A stretch of DNA of 64,000 bases from positions 620,001 to 684,000 of the forward strand of contig WHUZ01000013.1 of NCBI GenBank assembly GCA_015179045.1, in the 5' to 3' direction. The notes below the pieces were generated by a model. It saw nothing but the letters and a program-made list of their open reading frames with translations, was not told the DNA's origin and did no database searches. Shown here in pieces: positions 47,277 through 59,816 of the stretch. How positions within the stretch are numbered: position 1 is the stretch's first letter; each line of letters opens with the position of its first letter. This DNA comes from Kalaharituber pfeilii. Taxonomy: Eukaryota; Ascomycota; Pezizomycetes; Pezizales; Pezizaceae. The translations under genes were made by a program, and so were the position numbers.

Positions 47277-49325
47277 TTAATCCCTTATCGCACTTTCATT
47301 CAACTGTACTATCTTGGACTCAATTGCAAGTTCTCTCAAAAGATTAGGGTCAAAAGCTAGATATGCCAACCACGTCCGATACATAATTGAATCACCCCAA
47401 GTGTTTGCACGCCACATGAACCCATGCTGATTAGTTTCCGGGCCAGTAACCACCTCCGTCGCAAGCCTGAAATTCCTGTCGGATGCGGCATCGCAACCGC
47501 TGAGACCAAGCAGGATTCTGGGGGTGGTTTTGAAAGCCGCCTAATTCGATTCAAAAATATATTAGTTTCCGTACAAATTAAGTATGAGGAAGGTTTGATG
47601 TTCAGTACAGCCTAGTGACTTACATTTCCGACAAACGACTGGTACCAGGCATTATTGGGCTGCGGAATGCTCCAACGCCTCAATGAGCATGTGTCTGCGA
47701 CTCCACTGGTGATGCCTGGGGTCCCCTCCGGATACGCAACCCATGTCACACCCAAACCCAACACAATTGTATTGTGCCACGTTGACAGCTTCAGTGTGAA
47801 CCCCTTCTTATTTGCATCAATTGCTTCGATAACAACTCTCCAATAAGGATCCATATCAAAATGCATTCCGTTCAAAAATGTTAACACTTTTGCATTTCTA
47901 GTAAATGGTTGCGAAAACTGGATTGGGATGAGCTTAGGCCCATTATCGCGGGTGAGCGGTTCAGTCATGGTGTAAGTCCCGGTGCGAAGGAGGGGGTGAT
48001 CTGCGGGTATCTCAAGCCAGCTGCAGCTAGCGGAGTGGATAACATTGTTGCCGGAGTCGAGAATGGCATTATAGGCGGGGTTGAGGCCATTTTCGACCCA
48101 TTGGTAGGAGGCCCAAAGTTGAATGTTTGTGGAAGGGGAGACATCGAAGCCAGTGAGGGTGAAGGCGAGGGAGGGGAGTGGATGCTGCACTTGGTTACGT
48201 TTGGTCCAGTGAATGGGGCTGGCATCGGGGTTCTTTTGGCTCCAGGTATGGATATTGACAGTTGACAACTTTGAGGCAGGTTTTGCGTGTGATGTGAGCT
48301 TTAATAAAACAATTGCTATGTCCGGGTATTCTCGAATCAGAGAGGCTAGCTCTGGGAGGTGGCAAATGCTCGGAAATATCCAAGCCAAGTAACCTAATAG
48401 GTAATCCACAATGTCTTCATTCGCGCTTGTAAGATTTGCTACAGCGTATCTTGCAGCTGCCACTATCATCGTCGGAGTAAAGTTGGTCTGGTCTACCTGC
48501 CGCTTCCTGAGAAGTTCCTTCAGTTTGCCAAAATTGAACGCTTTGAGTTCCTGAACATTGAACCGGTCTGCCAGGACATAGAGCTTCGTATATAACAGGA
48601 CGGCACTACCTGGATCCCTAAACTCATCGCTATGAAGCAAGGTGCAAGCGATCATACGAGCAATGAAAGGTTAGCTATAGGACGTTGGAAGGTTATACTG
48701 GCATTGAGAGGCCTCGTGAGCAATGTTGGGTAACTGCATCCACACAAGGAATCAGGACAACGTTACATGGTGTATTCCTTAAAATATGCCCATTGCAGGA
48801 ACTGCTGTAATGTAACTGTATCAACATCCCGAAGCAGCATCTCTCCTGTCAAACCCTCCTTCATCTGGTTGTCTGTGTGCTGCCGCCACTCTGGCGACAG
48901 CATGGCCAATAATTCCTTATGAACGTAATATGCGAAGCCATCATCCAGAATGATTTTAAAAAGCGGGCTCCGAAGGACGCTCAGGCTCAAAGAGGCAGCT
49001 GCAGTTCTAAGTGGGGGATTAGATTCTGAACTCGAGCTAACTTTTCCGCCCTGTAGCTATTCAGCTTATGTATTGCAAGCAATATAACAATTTTGGAAGA
49101 TTGGAGGCATTCCTGGTTAGAACAGAAAAAGCATTAACAGGTAATAGAGGACCAAAGTCCATGCAACATGGAGTTCCAGTTCATGTTTCCGAAACATGAA
49201 ATGCGACGATACATCAACGCTGTCGTTGTGTATCCGGATAGCTAGCTCATATTGCATTGTACAACAAATGATAAACGGCTCCACCTTACCTCTGGCGCCG
49301 ATGAAGGGGATTTCAATTCCTCCAT
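47277..49325 (-). CDS. BTB/POZ protein with three H-type lectin domains
   Basis: Four exons on the minus strand (49325-49290, 49050-48767, 48629-47624, 47540-47277) join in phase to 529 aa. Introns are 239, 137 and 83 bp. Residues about 38-150 form a BTB domain (SPLFKIILDDGFAYYVHKEL, LQQFLQWAYFKEYT, then KLYVLADRFNVQELKAF), followed by a helical BACK-like segment to about 225. Three H-type lectin repeats follow at about 253-315 (LTGFDVSPSTNIQLWASYQ, SCSWLEIP), 339-407 (PIQFSQPFTRNAKVLTFLNG, GVTWVAYPE) and 435-500 (FKTTPRILLGLSGCDAASDR, RTWLAYLA). BTB domains dimerise and often recruit Cullin-3; H-type lectins bind GalNAc-type sugars. No signal peptide is seen, so a cytosolic protein is inferred. 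The first exon (MEELKSPSSAPE) is the least certain part. Confidence 0.8.
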
Positions 49326-52300
49326 TTCGGTTCCCAATGCACGTGATCGCACCTTTTTCTGAACTCTTCCTTAACGAGACAATGGTGAGGCTGCCGATTT
49401 GTTATTCAAAGCGTACAGAACCCGAAACATTCCAAATCTCGATGTCGAACTGCGATTACATGCGATGTGCGGGGAGAGGAAGTCAGACCCTCTGCCTTGG
49501 CACTCAGATAAGCAATTCTTGCAAGTGGTGTGGCCATGCACTTGTACTTACCATGCATCTACTTGTATATCCCTAGCACATTTCCCCACTGCCGCATATA
49601 TTTTCTTCCCTGAGTGTGAACTACTGGTATCTTTTCGATAAGAAGTTCGCCCAAAATTGCCAAGCGCAAAAAATAGAATAATGAATAAGTATTCTTATTC
49701 TAGAGAAAACTTTCAAACACCACACCTATGGAGTAGCAGCTGTGATTGATGATATGGATCCCTTACCAACGGTGCCATTTTTCTGCTGAGCTGGCACAGG
49801 TACCGTTTTCGAGTACATACTGCAACTCGATTTACAATCATTCCCGTTTCTGGATAGTTGCTGCATGCTGGGCAATATATGATAAGCCTTTTGGATTAAT
49901 TTATCCTAACTACAGCAACGACTTTACATTATATACTATTGTAAGAAGATAAGATTACTCTCAAGTTCATGAAACTATTATTTTCACTCTCACAATGAGC
50001 AAAGTAAGTGATTGTCGGAAAAACTAAATACTCATGCATAAAGAGAGAATATGCACCCTGTATTTAAAGGCACCTATGGGTATCTTGATTTAGGAACATC
50101 CCTAGAAATAGAGCACTGTGCGAGAATGGTGTCGAGGACCGCCGTGATGGATGCAGGGGAAGTCTGGACGTAGCCAGGGGACAAGGATGGCTAAACCGGT
50201 GCAGGGAGAGGGTCACAATCTACAATTTTGGTGCTGGGGTGACGGTGGAATAGGGTGTAAGAGGATGGAGTATGTGCAAGATGGTTCTCTTCTCCGGCCT
50301 AACCGCTCAGAATAAATTCCCAGAGGGTTGGCCTCTTTTTAAGCTTCTATAAAGGGAAACATGTCACAGCTACCGCCTATTCCCTTAACAGGTGCAGTCG
50401 TCAGGTACAGTTCTTACAGAGGTCAGTGTCACACTTAAAATTGGGGAAGCAAGGAGCGACTGGTGCAATGGCTCCGCATCAACCAGCTCCTTTTTAATTC
50501 CCCAAGCTCCAAATCCACGGATACTTGCGCAGCCATCAGAACCAACCATCATACATTAGGACTTCGATTTTTGGAAGGGCATCTTCGCTCCCACTGCGCA
50601 TACCAAAGCGGAGTCAGCAAAGCCAAAATCTTCTGTTTGTGTATGGTTCTTAAGAATCCGTGATGAGAGCTGCTAACGGGGAGTGTACTACTGTTAAATG
50701 TGCGAATAAGGCCATATGTAAGCCTGTGCAGGTGAGGTTCTACTCCCAGGTTTAAATACATGAAGAATAGTCTTATTCTCAAGACATCCTCCATCCAGCT
50801 CGTACATGATTCAACATCACTTTCATTAATCTCTCCAGAAACAAAGTTTCTATTGTTATTCCATGAAACCTGCTGAGTTGTAGCTCTCCATTTAGAGCTA
50901 CAGAAAATCAGTGTACCAATTAGATGGTAATTTGATATTCCCTTAATATTAATTCCGGCTGGGTATTCCTAAACTCATCCTGAGTAAAGTTGAATACAAG
51001 GATATGCTCTCATTCAGGAGTATAACTGAATCTTCAGGAATGAACATAGCCCACTAGGATCTTATCTTTGAATAATATAATCAAACTTACTTTCAAGCAT
51101 GGCCTTATTAGCACTACCATTAATATATTTACTGTGTTCATATTAGTCACAATATGCTGTAAGCTTAATCTTGTATTGTTAAGTCCATTTTTTGGCAGAA
51201 ATGCTCTGGGAAATTACCAGATATGCATCTGTATTTTCCCTTGCCCTGAGTGAAATTTCAAAGTAATATCTTGACAGGCAGAGATATCCGGCCATTCTCG
51301 GTGATTCAGTATTCCTGTTCGAGATTGCATTGACGCCAAGCATCCTAATTTGGTTGTTGTGTTACCATATAGGGCAGTTAACAGGCCGCTGCCAATCTTC
51401 TGATGATCAGGAATGGTGCGGATATCTCTACAGTATTCAGAATTGGATTTTTAGGAGTTTTATCCCGATGTGAAAGATTGAATACTTAGATCGTGACTCG
51501 AAGTTGCACACACAAAAATTATGCAGGGGGTGGACAACTTTAAACATACATATGCCGTCAAATATTCGCGAATAAGACCAGATTGCACTTCATATCTGCC
51601 CATATTCGATCAAGTGCGATTCGATTGAACAGTACATGGTCGGTAATTCTCTCCACTTAATGTCACCCGCTACGTAACTTTACACACTATTATATCCAGC
51701 TATGAAATCTACCCAAATTATCCTGTTTATACTGAAGAGGAACTCTGAAGTGGGTCTTTCCATCAGAGGTGCATTCGCACTTTTACTCTTGGAAGGGCCA
51801 GTGTTTCCGGTTGGGCTGCTCTCCAGACCGGCCATGCTCGCGAATAAACTGACTTGTCTGCGAACCAGAAAATGTTACCAAGTGGGCCAGAACACAGTTG
51901 TGGGGGGTTTCAAGGAACTCGAAAGAATTTGTCCCATTTTTGTGGTACCTATTTTGTGTACTGTATTTTGTGGGGCTTGAATTACAAATAAAGTAGTTCT
52001 ATGAACTGAAGGTACATTGTAGCGGGTTGCAGTAAGTTGACTAATTTGGTAGGTAATGTACCTAGAATACTTTACGAGGTATGTGGAATCGCAAAAAGCT
52101 CTATAGTCAGGTTGCACCTAGTCTCGTACCAGACGCTGACTAGGTTGCACCGTTACATGTATGTACCAGTCTTTTGATGAGGTTTGGCTGTCAATAGTAA
52201 GTAATTTATTGTTCTCCATGAGCGTCAAACCATAACATAATATTAGCTTGGGAATACTGTCTACGATATTTTTTCACAGGGTCCGCAGCAAAGCCAAAAT

Positions 52301-54156
52301 CCTCGCCTACAACAGGCTCCCGACAGGACATGAATCTGGTGGAAAGCAGTGAAAAGGGAAAAGAGGGAGTGATTTTAGCTGCCATGAGGGAGGCGGTCAG
52401 TCCAGAAGCCGCTGGGATACCCTGAGAAGAGAAGGATGAGGGGATGTCTGCTGAAAAAAGATGTCGGTATGTATTGGAGGAGAAGACGCTAAAAGCTAGG
52501 TGGAAGAGCCGTGGGAAGAAGAGGACCGTGCAAACGTAGCAGGTGTAACAAAATGGCAATGAGCCATCTTCCCCAGTAACTAGAATCAATATTATTCCGT
52601 AAGGTGCATTTCCATTGTAAGTAGGAAAATTTGCCGCAAATTGTAATTTTTGATACAGTGAGTTTCGCACTCCAGATAGTTTATTTTCACTGTCACTTAT
52701 TGGTTGCTTTTATACGTAGCCAGGTATTCCTCCGCCGACCATTAAAGTCCTGGTTCGTCTGAAGTCCCCATGTACCTGAAGCGTGCGTGTAAACACAAGC
52801 CCCCATGTTCCTACATGCCCCATGTAGCCATTAATCACAACAAAGACGCCATAGGTATAAAACGATAATATCCGAACAAACAAAGCACGTGGGGGTATTC
52901 GACCTATCAATACAGAGAATACAATGGTGGGCGGTGCGGAGATGGAAGCCTTGCCACCCTTGTTAAATACTGTTGCTGTGGTGAGGGACACACCTTATCT
53001 GTCAATCCTGTCGTTCACTGTCGAGATATAATTGGTGGGGGTGGGGTAGGCGATGAGCAGGCTGGCAGAGAATGCAATGTAGAGGCTGCTGGATCGGGGT
53101 GCGATTGAGAGACGTTGGGATGAGGGGGTGCCAGATATTGTTTTAGTTGCTGGAGCGGGACGGACGGGATGCGTGCAAGAGGAGGTGGAATTTATCTAAT
53201 TTGTGGACTGACCTATAGCTTGGTGTAGTGATCACGTCCGCAAGTGAAGTGGTACGTTTGCTGTCTTTAGTGAAGTTCCCGGTTCGATTCTTCTCTGGCG
53301 AAGAGGATTGTCAAGCATCTTGCGAAAAGGGTGGACTGTAAATCTCCGGTTCCATATGATTAAATTCTAGTGGAACCGAGGCCACCTCTTCTTTTAATCT
53401 ATGTGGTCACATTAATATTTGGCTGCTTCCCGGGATGGCATTCTGGAAAAAAGTAATCGACTCCGGGTGGTAACAGTTTAAGAGTGTCGAGGTTTCAGTC
53501 AACGACAAGTCACTCCCCAATCATTTATATTTCAATGCTTACGGGGAAGAGCAGACAATTAGAGCTGAAGTTCGCACCCCGCACCCCGCATCCCGCACCT
53601 CCAATCCCGCTCCTCAAAAAAAGAAAGAATAGCAAGAGGGCAGATAAGGATTATTGGTACACACGCTCGGCCAAGGAATAACCTTTTGATTTTTATTATT
53701 CACCTTCTTTTTCCCTTCTTTTTCTCTCTACGACGTTGGCCAGTCTGGAATACAAAAACATTAGACTCATGCAAATTAACTGTCCCCGTGCTATATCTAA
53801 CATTCCCCAATCTTGAAACCTATATATAGCCTATGTAATTTTTTAGAGCGACCAGAAGCGTACAAAATACACACAAGAAAGAAAAGTGCAAATCCGAGAT
53901 CAACCAATGAACCAATGCTACGTAAACATAAATTAGCCTCATCCCACGTTTGCGCATGAAAAATTCCTTTTTAGTCTATATGGAAAACTTTTCAACCGAA
54001 ATTCCGAGCAACGCTAAAAGCCCAAAGCCCAAAATATTTCAAAATCCCGCTATCGCTCAATAATAGCCTTCAGCACCCTCTAAACTAACTGTCCTGTCCT
54101 TCACATATATCCCCCCCGCATGCGTCCTGCTCTTCCGGTGTCTTTCCCACCATCTC
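49326..54156. other. Long intergenic stretch, no supportable gene
   Basis: Frames at 49.2-49.6, 50.5, 51.7 and 52.2-53.0 kb are short, opposed on both strands and lack domains. A tRNA-like segment near 53.2 kb is listed separately. Confidence 0.45.
53209..53300 (+). pseudogene. tRNA-like sequence with A and B boxes
   Basis: TAGCTTGGTGTAGTGATCAC resembles the A-box/D-arm of tRNA-Glu/Val genes. GGTTCGATTC at 53281-53290 matches the RNA polymerase III B box. The T-stem and acceptor stem do not pair, so a functional tRNA is unlikely. A tRNA-derived SINE head or tRNA pseudogene fits better. Confidence 0.3.
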
Positions 54157-55581
54157 TTACACCACTCTCCTCCCCTTACCCTTCAACCGCATAGCGCTTA
54201 CAACCTCCATCTCCCATGGTTCCATCTCCATATCCACCTCCCCCTCATCCTCAACCTGATCTTCCTCCTTCTTCTGTTTTCCATTTCCTTTCCCTTTCCC
54301 TTTCCCATCGTTCAGCCCTTTGTCGGGCCCCTCAGTGCTGTCCAACCACACCAACGCGCAAGCAACCTCCCCAGGACAATTGCCCTTCTTCGCTGGCCTG
54401 ATCTTTGGCATCCTTTCAACTCCTCTAACGCCTCGCTGATCACCTTCCTCACATCCATCTCCCCCAGTATTTTCCCTTGGACTTCGTCTCGAACTCGACC
54501 TTGTTCGTTTTCTCCTCAATCCTCGACCACTCCTTGTCCTTCCTAAAGACAGAGCACAGCCTTCCGACTCTGGATCCGGAATGCCCTGGAATGAGGAATA
54601 CGCCAATATCCCCGGTCGTTGCTGTGGGAACGAGATACTCCCTTGCAATCGGTGACCGCCAGCTATTCCATTTCCTTCCTCTCGTGCCTGACACCGCACA
54701 GTATCACCGGTGGCAGTTCCCTCCATTGAAGTTTGCACCATCATTGCATTCTCAATGTCTCCGCCTGTGCCATTCTCGTCATCCACCTCCTCGAGTTCCC
54801 CCTCAATCCAACTAGCACTCTTAGTACTTGTCTCGCTCTCCAATCCCGAACCCCTTACCGTCTTCCGGCAATACAACTCTAAAGGAACATACGGCTTCGG
54901 GATTGGACTAACGGCGACTCGATGGGCTGGCGCGCAAGTGAACGTTCCCCTTGTCTTGCGGGCGCGGATGCGTTGATGGAGGATTTGGGTCTTGAGAGGG
55001 ACAGGAACTGGTTCCAGGGACGGAATTCGTGGTAAAGGTTTGTCCGACACCTTTGCGGCTGGGTCTATCTTGATACGCCCGAGGGAACTTGAGCGGGTGG
55101 GTATACGGATGATCCGCCGGGTGCCCCGATTGCTGCTGGTGACACTAGGTGGCACGCTAGATTGTGAGCTTTTGGCCTCTTGGGCAGTGCTTGTGACAGA
55201 GGTTTTGGTGTGCGGTCGATTGGCACCCTTAACCCTAGCGTGTGCACGAGGATTCTGTTCTGGTAAAGCACCAGACATCCGAGTTGAGAGTTCAGCGTCA
55301 TGTCTCACTGGGGGCCCTGGGCGCTGGCGATCCTTGCGGATGAACGTTCTGCCACGATCAGTTGCTGCCTATATATATCAATTGGTTCATCTTTGAATTT
55401 ACCTGCAGAGCTGGTCCCGAAGACGACTTCCTAAGCTCTTCCTGTTGTACGTAGCATCGGGAGCTTGAGCAGTAGGAGTCGCCGATATTTGTGTAGTTAT
55501 GGTCCGTGGCCCCGGGGCGTCCGGGCGAGGGGGCCGAGTAACAGAGAATGTACGCCGAGGTCTGGACAGGGTAGTTCCCAT
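54157..55581 (-). CDS. Hypothetical basic low-complexity protein, two exons, 456 aa
   Basis: Exon 1 (55581-55403, MGTTLSRPRRTFSVTRPPRP) joins exon 2 (55348-54157) across a 54-bp intron. The intron has a GTAAAT donor, a CTGAT branch and a GGCAG acceptor; an earlier TATAG acceptor would break the frame. The protein is Arg/Ser/Pro-rich throughout, with RRIIRIPTRSSSLGRIK and KPYVPLELYCRKTVRGSG segments. An acidic patch lies near residue 240, an RRKRTRSSSRRS cluster (possible nuclear signal) near 340, and a Lys/Glu-rich then Met-rich acidic C-terminus follows. No known domain was recognised; intrinsic disorder and nuclear location are inferences. A pentanucleotide microsatellite lies about 150 bp upstream of the start. 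Confidence 0.6.
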
Positions 55582-57495
55582 GTTCAACGATATGGTCGGC
55601 TATCGATCAAGCGCGGGATACTTCCAGCTGCTGGTTGAGCCGACTCTGGGATCCCTGGTGTTTGTTGCCGCTGCTGTGGTTGGCAAGATTGAGGTTGGAA
55701 CAGAAGACCAGGGTTACTTCTGATGTTGGTTGTGTTGTGTTGTGTTGTGTTGTGTTGTCTCGTGTCGTGTGGATGCTCCACTGCCCGTGCTGCCGAAAGA
55801 AGGAATGAGGCAACCGCGGCCGCCCGCCTGCGCGCGCGCCAAGCAGCGGCAGCCAATATCGAAATGACCGGAGATTTGCGTTGCCGCGGTGATGAGCTGA
55901 TCTGACAGCTGTCGACAAAATGCTGTATCGTGTGCACCGTCGAATCAAGTTGACGCCGGCCGAGGGAATTGAAGCGGGGATGGCGAACGGCTAGAAGAAT
56001 TTAGATTGGGTGGGCAAACTTAATACAATTCAATCTTTCGTTGAATTTGATTGCGATGTCGTTATTGAAATGTATCTTGCATTCACCGCCCGCTGCTGCA
56101 GATTATTCGGAAAAAGCTTGGGATTTCCAGAAATGGTTCAGTTTGCAGTCTGACTTGGCATGCACCGGCATCCGAGACAACGTTCATCCTTGACTGGCGA
56201 ATTAGATTCTGCACTAATAATAGTTAATGTAGCCGCTTCGGAAACGTGGCAGCTAGTCGATGTTTGTGAAACTGCGTTCCAGCTCGTGCGACCATGTGTG
56301 TGCAAGTGCCCAATGCCCAAGCATCTCGTTATGCAATGACTCCGCCCTCGCTGTGTCGATTTGGCCTTTCTCAGCTACAGTTTCATTGGGTCACTGTGAA
56401 GTAGCTCCAGATATAGAGATGGTGATGCCCTGTACATAGAGTGGAATAATATGTGAGTGTCTAGGCGAACTCCGGCTTTTCTTCTTATTTTTTCCCCTTG
56501 ATATCAACTGTTGCTCTACTCCGTAAGTTGAAAATGATCTTGCATGACATCATCTCCTGTCCTATCTGCAGCCGCAGGTGCAGTCGCTCTAGATCCGTTT
56601 TCCTTGCAAATCGAGAGATCCATACGGTGTTTTAGATGCCTACCCTGATCATCGTTCAGGATCCAAATGGCCTGCTCTGACGAGCCAATCTTGATCCCTG
56701 TCTAGCTAGGATCATCAACTATCGACAAGCCGCATCATCATGGTTGGTAGGAAACCTCCATAGACCACCCATTTGAATTTCTTGACCCTGCACAACATTC
56801 CCCATGGCCTTGCTCAGTCGAATCTCCAGTCAATCAGAGTAGTATGGCAGGGATCTTAAGCTCCGCTTAAGCCCCACACACTTGCAGCCACATGCTCATA
56901 TTCTTGCCGTCACGCACCACCTGCCCAGCAATCACCAGCGGTCTCGTGTATAAACGGGACGTTGCGTGTGCAAGTTACCGCACGTCCGCGTACTACTGCT
57001 CCACCATCGTGTGCGGTGGCATCCACATGCACATGCACATGCAAATTATGCATCTCCCCTGCTGTGCCGACGTAGAAAATCTTTCAAAGCGCTAATGTAT
57101 GAGAAGCAAGCGGCACCTGAAACCACTCATTGGCTGAAGGAAATTAAAAAAATTCAATGGCCCTACACGAAGACAGATAGCACTTATCCACCTGGCTGAA
57201 TGAGTACAGCAGGTGCGGGGATGGGCAGAGCTACCAAAAGATCTATCTCTGGCAGCTAGATCTCTTCGGCGAGTGAGGGTCGCGTATGGAGCGGGAGTGC
57301 GAATACGGGTGCAAAAAAGAGATTAATTTTAACTACCGTACAAAATACCTATATACCTCTCTCATACATTCCAACCCTCACATGCCTACATATCTTTTAC
57401 CTAACCCCGCACTGTCGGCAAAGCTTGGCCCTGTTATACTTATGCTCCACGCACTCAACTTCTTCCCCACAGCTCCTCCCTTGTCGTCCGCAGAC
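55582..57495. other. Intergenic, no gene seen
   Basis: Promoter side of the preceding minus-strand gene, then unassigned sequence with a CACATG triplet repeat near 57026-57043. Confidence 0.4.
55731..55758. repeat. TGTGT pentanucleotide microsatellite
   Basis: About five to six perfect TGTGT-type pentamers lie in the presumed promoter of the minus-strand gene ending at 55581. Confidence 0.85.
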
Positions 57496-57497
57496 TA

Positions 57498-58091
57498 CAC
57501 GCAACTCTGGCTATAACGAAGGCCAAGAATCCGAGCTTCACTATAGCAAGTTTTCACTATAGCGATGGGTCACGTGCTGGCCGCCAAGTAGTCAGGGTGT
57601 AAATGAAATGGTCAAATGCGGAAATTTTCAGAGATCTCAAGTGCAAATTCAGTTCCTTACCTGATCGCCAGCATCATGCCTCCCCAACACCGCTTTGGAC
57701 GTCCAGCCGCAGAGAAATGGAAGATATGTTGCACCCGCCAGGAAGCCCAGGAGAAGTGAGACTTCTGCAAATTATTTCCTAATCCCGATGCCAAGCCAAT
57801 GGTTACCTTCAATGTCTATGATATTGAAGCAGTCAGATACATTAAAAGTTTTTTTCTCTTTGCATTGAGATATCTTGAATTAAATCACCACTCTGCTAAG
57901 GCTTTTACATAAGGCAGTACTGAGGCCACCCCCTTGGTATTTCACTATAGCAAGTAGACTTTACCTGTTGCTGAATTAATTAGTCTTGAGAAGTCTTTCA
58001 CTTTAACCATATCGCTTCTTTTCACTATAGCCAGGATGCTTTAGTGCACTAATGATCTCGCCCATTCCTTCACTATAGCCAGGGTCACCTG
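57498..58091. mobile_element. 594-bp pogo/Tigger-type non-autonomous element
   Basis: The right terminus, inverted, reads CAGGTGACCCTGGCTATAGT and the left reads CACGCAACTCTGGCTATAAC. They are aligned 25-bp TIRs with TA outside both (57496-57497 and 58092-58093). TIRs starting CAGGTGACCC and TA duplications are characteristic of pogo/Tigger elements. TTCACTATAGC or a close variant recurs at about 57538, 57551, 57950, 58019 and 58070. A stretch starting at ATG 57677 (MPPQHRFGRPAAEKWKICC) may be a transposase leader fragment; otherwise there is no coding capacity. Confidence 0.7.
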
Positions 58092-58208
58092 TATTATTTT
58101 TTCGGCCTCCGCTCAGCTCCTCCTACCTTGCCACCAAAATCAACTAGGAAAACTGACCTAGAAAGGAACGGGAATTCTCTACCCTAGAAACCCCATCAAC
58201 TCAGATAA

Positions 58209-58912
58209 CGCATGCTACCGGGATATTGCGCACTTTCCGGATACCACAACAAACAATTACTATGAGTGCAAATGGCCCTCAAGCAGGCTCAAATTGAAGC
58301 CAGAGCATGAGAGAATATGTTAAATTATCCTCCGCATGTATAAAAGTATTGTATGGAGACTCTCTAAGGCTATAAAATAGAAACACATATATAATAAAGT
58401 ATTTCCTGAACTGCTGGCAGCACAGGCTAATGGATTTAAATGTTATATGGCCACTTGAGTGGAGAGATATGCAGGATGCAGTGAAAGGGCATATTTAATA
58501 AGTATATACATCAGATACAGATAATAATACGTGATGAGATAAGTAATAGCAGTAATGAACACCATAGTTGCAAGTACTTGCAAGTACCATAGAGCTACAT
58601 AGAGAGCTGGTAAGAAGTCTTGGAATGATTTATGCATGAAATATACATGATAGTACCCAAGGGCTCAAATTCATCATTTAGTACTGCAAGCAGTTCAGGA
58701 AATACCTTATTATATATATGTTTCTAATTTATAGCTTGGAGAGTCTCCACACTATCCACACAACACTTTTATGCTGCACAATGGCCCAGCATGCCTGTGC
58801 ATATGTAGAACTGAAGGTGTATGCTTCAAAATGACAGTGCAATTCTCTACATAATAGCGGGAGCACCACCAAACATCCTATACTTCATGGAAATAGGCAG
58901 CAGAGTATACAG

Positions 58913-58946
<34 letters not shown>

Positions 58947-59246
58947 TCATTAACCGCGTGCTGCCCTGTGGGCTATGGCGATAGTATACAGTGAGGTAAA
59001 TAAGATCCCAGGGTAGAATCATCGACACATGGCAGCCCAAAGTATGTCTAGCATAGGAGTTTGGATGTACCAAATAAGTCATCACTTACATGCTATAAAT
59101 AAGCCTAGAAAATATGCGGAGGATAATTTAACATATTCTCCCCATGCTCCGGCTTCAACTTGAGCCTGCTTGAGGGTAATTTGCACTCATAGTAATTTTT
59201 TCTTCTGGTATCCGGAAAGTGCGCAATATCCCGGTAGCGTGCATTA
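58209..59246. repeat. Large interrupted inverted repeat
   Basis: The left arm (58209-58425) contains GCATGCTACCGGGATATTGC, TTAAATTATCCTCCGCAT and TATTTCCTGAACTGCTGGCAG. All three occur inverted at 59112-59246 and 58682-58772. The right arm is interrupted between about 58773 and 59111 by about 340 bp that includes a family-1 LINE tail. The spacer (58426-58681) is AT-rich. The arms could fold into a long hairpin. Nature unknown. Confidence 0.68.
58916..58982 (-). mobile_element. Ultra-short LINE 3'-end insertion (family 1) with 12-bp TSD
   Basis: The minus strand reads CGCCATAGCCCACAGGGCAG, then CACGCGGTTAATGATAT and about 28 A. AGTATACAGTGA flanks it exactly at 58904-58915 and 58983-58994. 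The body is only about 38 bp. Confidence 0.85.
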
Positions 59247-59768
59247 CAGCAGAAAAGGATTGTGAAGGACCTTGTGCAAGATCCATGTGCAGGAGGGTGT
59301 TAGATATCCCATCTAGAGGAATAAGATTCCTTGATGAAATAGTGAAACCCCCATTATGATAACTAATCCTCTTTCTCCCCTTTCGGTTTTTAACCCTCTC
59401 ACCCACCAGTGTCCCTCAATCTAGCCTCGTTCCGAGCCCTTAATCCGCTCTCTCGGTATCTGATCGTCTTCCTCCTCTATAGGCATCCCCAATAACCTAG
59501 TCTCAGCTAGGGGAACAACTACATAGTAAAATATATGAAAAACTCTGTAAATCCCCATGACCATAGATAAATCCCATTTATGAAAACTCAAAAAACCTGA
59601 TGAAAAATGTAAACTTAGAATAACTACACCGGTCACACACCTGCATGCACCTCTCAAACCTGCATCAAACACTGTCTTCTCTGTACAATTCTAATCAACG
59701 CTTCAACCATATAATCAGTACCAGTCTTCAACCAATAAATCGATTCATTCACTCTTACCATGTGAGTG

Positions 59769-59816
<48 letters not shown>

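Noticed and set aside
52206..52991. Two minus-strand frames of 93-154 codons
   Set aside because: No recognisable family, no consistent splice joining, and the sequence around them is not protein-like in composition.
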